Positions 28,079-33,909 of a stretch of 33,909 nt of DNA are shown in pieces. This DNA comes from Paramicrosporidium saccamoebae (Eukaryota > Rozellomycota), in contig MTSL01000113.1 in assembly GCA_002794465.1 (NCBI GenBank), forward strand, positions 1 to 33,909, given 5' to 3'. The notes under the pieces were generated by a model. It saw only the letters and a list, made by a program, of their open reading frames with translations, made no database searches and was not told the DNA's origin. The position numbers were made by a program, and so were the translations under genes. Positions within the stretch are counted from its first letter, which is position 1. Every line of letters begins with the position of its first letter.

Positions 28079-31000
28079 TTACAACTCTAATTTCCAAACT
28101 TTCTCCCAATCTGTAGCAGCCTTGTCGTCGGCAGCTTTGCATTCTTGCACAAGATCCAAAGTCTTTCCCTCAACTTCAGCCTTTAACACCATCTGAACAA
28201 AAGTCCAAAGATCACTGCCCAAAGCATGGCGTAAAGGAATCCATACCTTGTCCCCTTCCGTCCTGTCATATAGCATTTTTGCGTTTGTGGAAGGGGCGTT
28301 TGGATAGAGGTCACTCTGTAGCATGTACAATTTGCCCTTTTGCAGAGTCACCGGCTGTTGTAGCAAAGAACTTTCACATAAATTTGTGGGTCCCGAGTCT
28401 ATGTGGCAATCTAAATACTTTCCCCAATGTAGACAGGACAAGTGTGGCCACGCTGGCCTACTTCCCAGGGTGAAATTTTGATATTGAATGCGGATGCGAA
28501 GAATCGAATCAACAAAGTCATTCTTACTGACGCTGGCCTCTTTAAATTTTCTGAAAATTTCAGATATCGGACCGTGAAGCATTTGTGTATACTGTCCCAA
28601 GTTACTGCATTTTTTGCTGATGGCCGCAAATGCCACCAGCAATCTGGGATCGTATGATACGAGGATGGCTAGAGCGCTGCTAATTTTTGCAAAAGTGCGA
28701 GTGCCTGGCGTTAGGGACTCGAGGAATTCGTGCAACTGTTTGTTGCAGTCATTTACTGTCTCAAAAAACATGGAGGTGATTGAAGTTTTGATAAACTCTC
28801 TTGCTGTATGCGCACTTAAGGCATCTACTAGCTTTTGGCAAGTAGGATCTTCTGCGCACGAGTTGATGACAGTGTCAGGATCAAAAGCGAGGTCCCTTAC
28901 AGATCCAAATACGTTGCTCAGAATGAATGTATCGAATAGATTTGGAAAGACTGCCGCCACATTGTAGCCTATTTGGGCGCCGAGATCATTACCTATCAGA
29001 ATCAATTTGTCGCCCTCGCGCCATCTTGACTCGTCATTCCGTATGGCCATGGCTAACAGCGCAACATCATTGGAAACGTACTCGCCAGAGAGATTTGCCA
29101 TTTTGAGTTCATTGGCTTGGGCCTTGTTCCATGGAACGCCTTTGAGATGGCTATACTCTTCCAGTCCACGATATTGGCTTAGATAGACCACAAAGCCAAG
29201 TCGAGTCAAGGATCTTGCATACTCGAAATTTTTGCTGGTCAAGTATTCCGCCGAGTCGGTTAACAGAATTACATGACCCCCGCTGACGCGGCTATCCTTT
29301 AGCTGGCCGCAATTCCAGACTTTAAATTCGAACCGCTTCTCAACGGACCGCTTGTAGTTGACTGGGAAGGAGATTTGGCACATCCTACAGCCGGACTCGT
29401 CATCTTCAGTTTCTTTGAGCCGAAAGTCTTGGTGTACCAAATTGCCAATCCAGTCTGCGTGTGTGGGCATATCCATTGATGATATGACCGCTCCCTTTCT
29501 AGTCACTGTTGGGAGGGCGATTGGCGCATCTTTTACCATGGACCATATGTTTTTGAATGGATGTTCCGTCTCTGAAAATTCCCATTTGATGGGCTCACTC
29601 TGATTGCTCTCCTCAAAGCACTGCTCTGCGGCCAATGTGGACTGGCCATAGACTGCAGCAAGAATGTATTTGGCTTCGCACGGCCCGGTAAGGTTGTGGC
29701 CACGATTGTTGACTGGTTGAAAGATTTTTGATGGCACGGTTACCCGGTTAAAGAATTCCTCTCCGCCACGGTAGCTTGTTCGAGCATCAAAAAGTCCTTG
29801 CATATGAATTGTTGCAGTCTTTGCAGAGTTAAGGTATCCCTGAGAGTGTTCATCCTGTCCAGCTAGACAAAATTTGCAGAACATGGACGCTGGGAAGGGA
29901 TTGGTGAGCTGATAATTATAGTACGGATGGAGTTCTGAACGTTTTTTTAGCGAGCTGTCATTGGAAATGTTGAAATTGACAATTTGGTTGACAAAGCTGT
30001 TGGATTCGTTAAGACTCCATTCAATCTGTCTGACAGGACCCGTGTCCTGTTTGTACTTTTGAACAGCATTCTTTAGCGGTAAGATGACATTTTCCACGTA
30101 CCCATCAAAGTCAGTACAATCTACGGTCGCCTTGACAAATGGTAGTAAAATTTGAACATTGGTCCACGTTGCTCCCGGTAAGGGCGCTACAAAGACAAAC
30201 TTTCTAAGATAGGCCGAAATGGACGAAATTATAGACTCTGGAGTGCCGCTGGGGATTTCCAGTTGTCGACGCATTTCCTTCACGCAACGATTAGCAAATT
30301 GCTTTCCGAGTCTCTCGACCATTGCTGAAAAGGCAAGGGGAATGTCAGAACCCATTTTAGAGCTGCAGAATGGATCTAATTTGCAGTGCTCCAAGATGCC
30401 CCAAAGAGTGTAAGCTTCTTCCGAGCCGTTGCGCGCTGGCATACCTCCAAGAATGATTGAATCAAACAAATTGGGCGCTAGTTGAGCTGCTTCATGAGCC
30501 CACAATGCGCCATATGAGAATCCGTAGACTGACAGCCGACTGTCAGGGTCACCGTGGCTCAGGGCTGACGCTATTATATTGACATCCAAGGCAGCATTGA
30601 CAAGTTGCAGATCCTTCTCATCAAGTTTCTTGTTGACAATTGCATTCTTGAGATCAGATGTTTCTATTTCCCACGATTCCTTTGTCTCGGTAAATTGACC
30701 TGATTCTCCAAGGCCGCGATGATCAACAAGATAGGTCGCAACGTCGCCATTTGTCAATTCGGAAATGAGCGTCGCATTGTCGCGATATGCCACGCCTGGT
30801 CCTCCAGGACCGCCGTTTAGAAATAGCAAATGTGCTCGTGGGATCTGTCCGCGTTGGGTGTATTGATAAAATGTCAGTTCAAATGTGCCCCCTTCGGGAT
30901 CCTTGTAGTTGGATGGGACCTTGAGTTGGCCCCGTTTGCAGATCCGCCCCTTTGAATAGTGAATGTTGTCTTTTTCACACTTGGACCATTTAATGCAGTC

Positions 31001-33694
31001 TTTGCACTCGGGCCCATTAAATTCTAATAAGATTCTTTCCAAGTCCTTTTGCTCTGGCTGTGGTACATACCCCGCGTCTATTTGTGAGAGGCCCGCAAGG
31101 CGCTTTTTTGGATCATCTAGCAATTCGGGGGTTAAATAATCAAATGTAAACTTGAGATTTTGTCTGCACTTTTCAGAGAAAGCAACTCTCAGCCAGGTAT
31201 ATCGGAGGTACTCCCCTTTGCGTAGGCTTGCACAGAATTCCGGAGGTATGTATTCAATGACTGAGGCCGCATTTTCCACATTCTTTAGCGTAGCGAAAAG
31301 ATGAATTCCAGCGCGCTTCTGGTGACACACAGTGATGCCCTCTGTAATTACTGGTCCCAGAATGTCGTACAAGTTGACAGGAAGGGTTTTGGCTCTGACT
31401 ATCAATGCGTGTGCGAGCAGAGGAACAGTAGCCAGTAACGATTTCAAATGTTCCTCATCAAGGTCGCAACTGGGAAGATTTAATAGGCCAATGTCATCTT
31501 GACCTTTGAACAATTTCTCCGCCCATTCTGGCGCTCGATCTTGAGAAAATAATAGTTCTGCCCACACAAACTGTGGTATTCTAGTTCTATCAGATAAGGC
31601 AACGTTTTGAAAGCCTTGCGGATGCTGTTTCATCCACCCTAGCAGTACGTCTTTGGGGATGACTTGGAACGCTTGCCCAAGTGCTCCTGTGGGTTTGCTA
31701 AAGTATCCCTCGAGGCAATTTTTTGTAACACCGGCCATTGCATACAAGGATACTTGGTCTAAACCTAGCTCATTACAGATCATTGGCTGGTCTAATTTTT
31801 CGCCAAACGAGGCTAGCTGCTCTTTGGTGATTCTTTTGAGTAGCGCGGCTGACAATGGTCCATTATAGAAGGAGAATGCATCTGGACCAAGGTTTTTGAC
31901 TGCCGTATCTCCAGCGGTACCAAGATCTGAAAGATGCGCTACACATGATGGGGGGATGATCACGGAATATATAGCGAAATAATCCAGCTTCATCATTGCG
32001 CAGTCTTTCGAGTTTTCGAGCATAGTCTTGATAAAGTCGTCATCGAACAGTGCTATGGAGGATTTTGTTGAGTGGGCGAGGACAAACAAATTGGGTTTAC
32101 GATAACTGAGCCATTTGGTCGGAAAAAACGGCAAATTTGCTGCATTCAAAACATTGTTGCATAACAATTCTTCAAGATGCAACCTCCAGCATGCTTTTGG
32201 AATCTCTTCAGGACATGAAACGTTTTGTAGAGCATGCAAAAATATGGCACAGACTTCTGGCTTCATCAAGTTTGCCTGATCTGGCTCGATTGAATCAATA
32301 AATTTCAACGAAATTGCAAGATTTTGATACTGCTCAAAACCGATCAACGAAGGGTAGTCTTTTGTACCACAGGCAGAGGAGAGCAGTGTTTGCGCACCAA
32401 GGGTTTCTAGGCCTGAAAAGAAATTATCTGGATAGTCGCATGGGTGATTAATCATTTTGTCGGCAATTTCGCGAGAGCCCCTATTAAGCGACTCAAGCAA
32501 GCTGTCCACGGCAAATTTTGTTTGGATTGACTCTAGAAACCCAGCTGGGGCATTTGATTTGATCAATTCTTGACATTCCTGGTGTAAGTCGAGCACTGCT
32601 GGCTTTTGCAAGTCCTCGAGGGCGATCCGCCCAAGAATTTCCTTGGTTAGATTATCTCTGTGATTGAGGACATTTTGCCAACAGCTGTGAGGTAGTGCCC
32701 CAAAATATTCGGGCATTATATGCCGAAAGTCGGAAGGGTACTTTAGGATCCACCAACTCATGGCCCCTTGTGGAATTTTGCCGATATCCAAGGGTTTAAT
32801 TCTTGCAAGAAAGTATCCATGAAGACACCTTGCAGTGACCCCAACAATTCCATCACCAACAAACTCTAGATGGAGGTTTTGACAAATATCTCCCTCTACC
32901 TTACTGGCATAGCTACGTAGCATCTCAGGACTCATACCAGCCGTAACACTTTTCGATAAACAGCCGTTGTAGTACAAGAATAGTTGGCTAGTGTTTGGTA
33001 ACGCTTGCAAGTCGCTCAGTTCCATACTGTCCAAATCTGCAATCCTGGCAAAGCATTCTGCACTCGGAGATATGCCAAAATACACCAACTCTTTCACTTT
33101 ACCAACAGTGAGCCTGCTGCACATTTCTAAATCTTCAAGAGGGAGCGAGCTTTTGGAAGATCTCCTTTCCGGCCAATGGCTACTTTTAAACATGTCGAGT
33201 AACTCGATCGGACGCTGCAAGACCCACGCTGCAGGAAAATATCCAAGCCATACTTCTCGGATACGTTGCGACTTGATGGCATTATCTAGAAATACGGAAA
33301 TGCATTCTTGGGGTGTCTGTTCGGGGTACACAAACGCCTCATAGTAATCCGCAAACAGCACACAAACCTCTGGCTGCATAGCTAAAACGTGCTCGGATGC
33401 CAGCACACCATACTGGGATATACTGTCACTAGCTTTGACAAAGGTAGGACCTTCCCCCCTATATCTATCATAGTCATCCACGTTAAAGATGATTTCAAGG
33501 AGCGTTTTTGCACCATCAAACGTCAGGCCATTAAAAAGCTCGGGTGAGAATTTGAACGAATCAGACAATGGTTCAGACTTGAGCCCTTGGTTAAGGCGTC
33601 TTTGGAGTTGGTTGGCATCGTTGTGCCCTATCTCAGGACTGGTGGCACATGAAACGGAAAGTGCAAAAAGCAGCCAAGAATAGAACACGGCCAT
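28079..33694 (-). CDS. Large secreted protein: three repeated N-terminal modules plus two alpha/beta-hydrolase domains (S33-like and degenerate)
   Basis: An 1871-residue protein if it starts at ATG 33694, whose first residues MAVFYSWLLFALSVSCATS form a good signal peptide; an ATG 39 codons upstream (33811) would bury it. The N-terminal half contains related modules with a PE(V/F)C anchor at 108, 479 and 818. Modules 1 and 2 also share YNG, GVTxxCLxGYF and a Trp-rich end, while module 3 is shorter. Hydrolase 1 resembles secreted S33 peptidases (tripeptidyl aminopeptidase/prolyl iminopeptidase): oxyanion loop NGGPGGPG (960-967), nucleophile GFSYG with Ser1060, Asp1303 in GLFDARTSY and His1333 in NRGHNL. 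Hydrolase 2 has GNDLG with Asp1570 where Ser is expected and lacks the GGPGG loop. Hydrolase 1 is probably an exopeptidase acting outside the cell or in the vacuole; the modules' role is unknown. Intronless. Confidence 0.85.
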   Translation of the reverse strand: MAVFYSWLLFALSVSCATSPEIGHNDANQLQRRLNQGLKSEPLSDSFKFSPELFNGLTFDGAKTLLEIIFNVDDYDRYRGEGPTFVKASDSISQYGVLASEHVLAMQPEVCVLFADYYEAFVYPEQTPQECISVFLDNAIKSQRIREVWLGYFPAAWVLQRPIELLDMFKSSHWPERRSSKSSLPLEDLEMCSRLTVGKVKELVYFGISPSAECFARIADLDSMELSDLQALPNTSQLFLYYNGCLSKSVTAGMSPEMLRSYASKVEGDICQNLHLEFVGDGIVGVTARCLHGYFLARIKPLDIGKIPQGAMSWWILKYPSDFRHIMPEYFGALPHSCWQNVLNHRDNLTKEILGRIALEDLQKPAVLDLHQECQELIKSNAPAGFLESIQTKFAVDSLLESLNRGSREIADKMINHPCDYPDNFFSGLETLGAQTLLSSACGTKDYPSLIGFEQYQNLAISLKFIDSIEPDQANLMKPEVCAIFLHALQNVSCPEEIPKACWRLHLEELLCNNVLNAANLPFFPTKWLSYRKPNLFVLAHSTKSSIALFDDDFIKTMLENSKDCAMMKLDYFAIYSVIIPPSCVAHLSDLGTAGDTAVKNLGPDAFSFYNGPLSAALLKRITKEQLASFGEKLDQPMICNELGLDQVSLYAMAGVTKNCLEGYFSKPTGALGQAFQVIPKDVLLGWMKQHPQGFQNVALSDRTRIPQFVWAELLFSQDRAPEWAEKLFKGQDDIGLLNLPSCDLDEEHLKSLLATVPLLAHALIVRAKTLPVNLYDILGPVITEGITVCHQKRAGIHLFATLKNVENAASVIEYIPPEFCASLRKGEYLRYTWLRVAFSEKCRQNLKFTFDYLTPELLDDPKKRLAGLSQIDAGYVPQPEQKDLERILLEFNGPECKDCIKWSKCEKDNIHYSKGRICKRGQLKVPSNYKDPEGGTFELTFYQYTQRGQIPRAHLLFLNGGPGGPGVAYRDNATLISELTNGDVATYLVDHRGLGESGQFTETKESWEIETSDLKNAIVNKKLDEKDLQLVNAALDVNIIASALSHGDPDSRLSVYGFSYGALWAHEAAQLAPNLFDSIILGGMPARNGSEEAYTLWGILEHCKLDPFCSSKMGSDIPLAFSAMVERLGKQFANRCVKEMRRQLEIPSGTPESIISSISAYLRKFVFVAPLPGATWTNVQILLPFVKATVDCTDFDGYVENVILPLKNAVQKYKQDTGPVRQIEWSLNESNSFVNQIVNFNISNDSSLKKRSELHPYYNYQLTNPFPASMFCKFCLAGQDEHSQGYLNSAKTATIHMQGLFDARTSYRGGEEFFNRVTVPSKIFQPVNNRGHNLTGPCEAKYILAAVYGQSTLAAEQCFEESNQSEPIKWEFSETEHPFKNIWSMVKDAPIALPTVTRKGAVISSMDMPTHADWIGNLVHQDFRLKETEDDESGCRMCQISFPVNYKRSVEKRFEFKVWNCGQLKDSRVSGGHVILLTDSAEYLTSKNFEYARSLTRLGFVVYLSQYRGLEEYSHLKGVPWNKAQANELKMANLSGEYVSNDVALLAMAIRNDESRWREGDKLILIGNDLGAQIGYNVAAVFPNLFDTFILSNVFGSVRDLAFDPDTVINSCAEDPTCQKLVDALSAHTAREFIKTSITSMFFETVNDCNKQLHEFLESLTPGTRTFAKISSALAILVSYDPRLLVAFAAISKKCSNLGQYTQMLHGPISEIFRKFKEASVSKNDFVDSILRIRIQYQNFTLGSRPAWPHLSCLHWGKYLDCHIDSGPTNLCESSLLQQPVTLQKGKLYMLQSDLYPNAPSTNAKMLYDRTEGDKVWIPLRHALGSDLWTFVQMVLKAEVEGKTLDLVQECKAADDKAATDWEKVWKLEL

Positions 33695-33909
33695 TATAGT
33701 TACAGGGTAACTGCCACGAGTTCGCGCGAGCCCTGGCCAATTGGCACGTTGTTTATCAACAGTAAATATTGGGGCTATTTTCATCTGTGGGGGGGGGAGA
33801 GGGATTAACATCTTATTGTGGAGCTATGTTAGTGCAGTTATTAGTAGTACATGTGAATAGATCAAGGTAGCATTATGAATTTAAACAAGGCAACCACTTT
33901 ACATATTAT
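33695..33909 (-). promoter_or_regulatory. 5' region of the large secreted-protein gene and right edge
   Basis: The palindromic GCCAATTGGC (33736-33745) gives CCAAT on both strands, about 45 nt before the ATG at 33694, as at other genes here. A run of nine G (33789-33797) precedes the alternative ATG at 33811 and reads on the minus strand as a C-run followed by ACAG. No gene is seen in the last 98 nt. Confidence 0.5.

Noticed and set aside
27939-28196. 85-codon plus-strand frame
   Set aside because: No ATG at the start, and half of it lies antisense to the large secreted-protein gene.
33695-33811. 39-codon N-terminal extension of the large secreted protein
   Set aside because: It would place the hydrophobic signal peptide internally and includes the C-run and the CCAAT box; ATG 33694 is preferred, though not proven.

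Overview
The window is eukaryotic and most probably from a small-genome, early-diverging fungus. It holds large, mostly intronless genes set close together, with very short 3' ends. The gene families are typical of fungi and other opisthokonts: an Osh1/ORP-type oxysterol-binding protein with ankyrin repeats, a short MRP-type ABC transporter, a mitochondrial DUF155 (Rmd1-like) protein, the translation-control kinase Gcn2, the ER ubiquitin ligase Doa10/MARCH6, a DUSP-type ubiquitin protease and mitochondrial cytochrome c1. Stop codons are standard. Cytochrome c1 means a respiratory chain is present. A compact Cryptomycota or early-microsporidian lineage would fit, but the sequence alone does not name the species.

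Layout. Positions 1-270 are a GGAANN hexamer tract with no clear gene. Positions 565-4410 hold the ORP gene (minus) and a four-TM protein (plus), divergent around a CCAAT-rich promoter. Positions 4703-9744 hold the ABC transporter and the DUF155 protein, followed by a five-copy octamer repeat. Positions 10012-14701 are Gcn2: its RWD domain lies in five small exons separated by introns of 29-34 nt, ahead of one 4-kb exon. A hypothetical acidic protein (14756-15325) follows 54 nt later, then Doa10 (15626-19633). A solo LTR (19928-20138) precedes a RibD/DHFR-like reductase gene (20190-20786). The DUSP ubiquitin protease (20896-23364) converges on cytochrome c1 (minus, one 34-nt intron). A small, poorly resolved spliced gene shares the cytochrome c1 promoter.

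From about 24.9 kb the window becomes accessory in character. A gene for a putatively secreted ankyrin-like protein (25660-27630) lies between two solo LTRs of the same family in inverted orientation, each with its own target-site duplication. Next is an 1871-residue putatively secreted protein (minus, 28079-33694). It is built from three related N-terminal modules and two alpha/beta-hydrolase domains; the first has a full Ser-Asp-His triad and the second has Asp in place of the nucleophilic Ser.

The genes do not form one pathway, although several concern stress and membrane homeostasis: Gcn2 (amino-acid starvation), Doa10 (ER-associated degradation), ORP (sterol/PI4P exchange at ER contacts) and ABCC (export). 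Recurring genome-wide features are tiny GTA...AG introns near the 5' ends of genes, AATAAA signals at or on the stop codon, and a CCAAT/ATTGG element just upstream of most start codons, often about 20 nt after a TATA-like box. I saw no tRNA, rRNA or CRISPR array.
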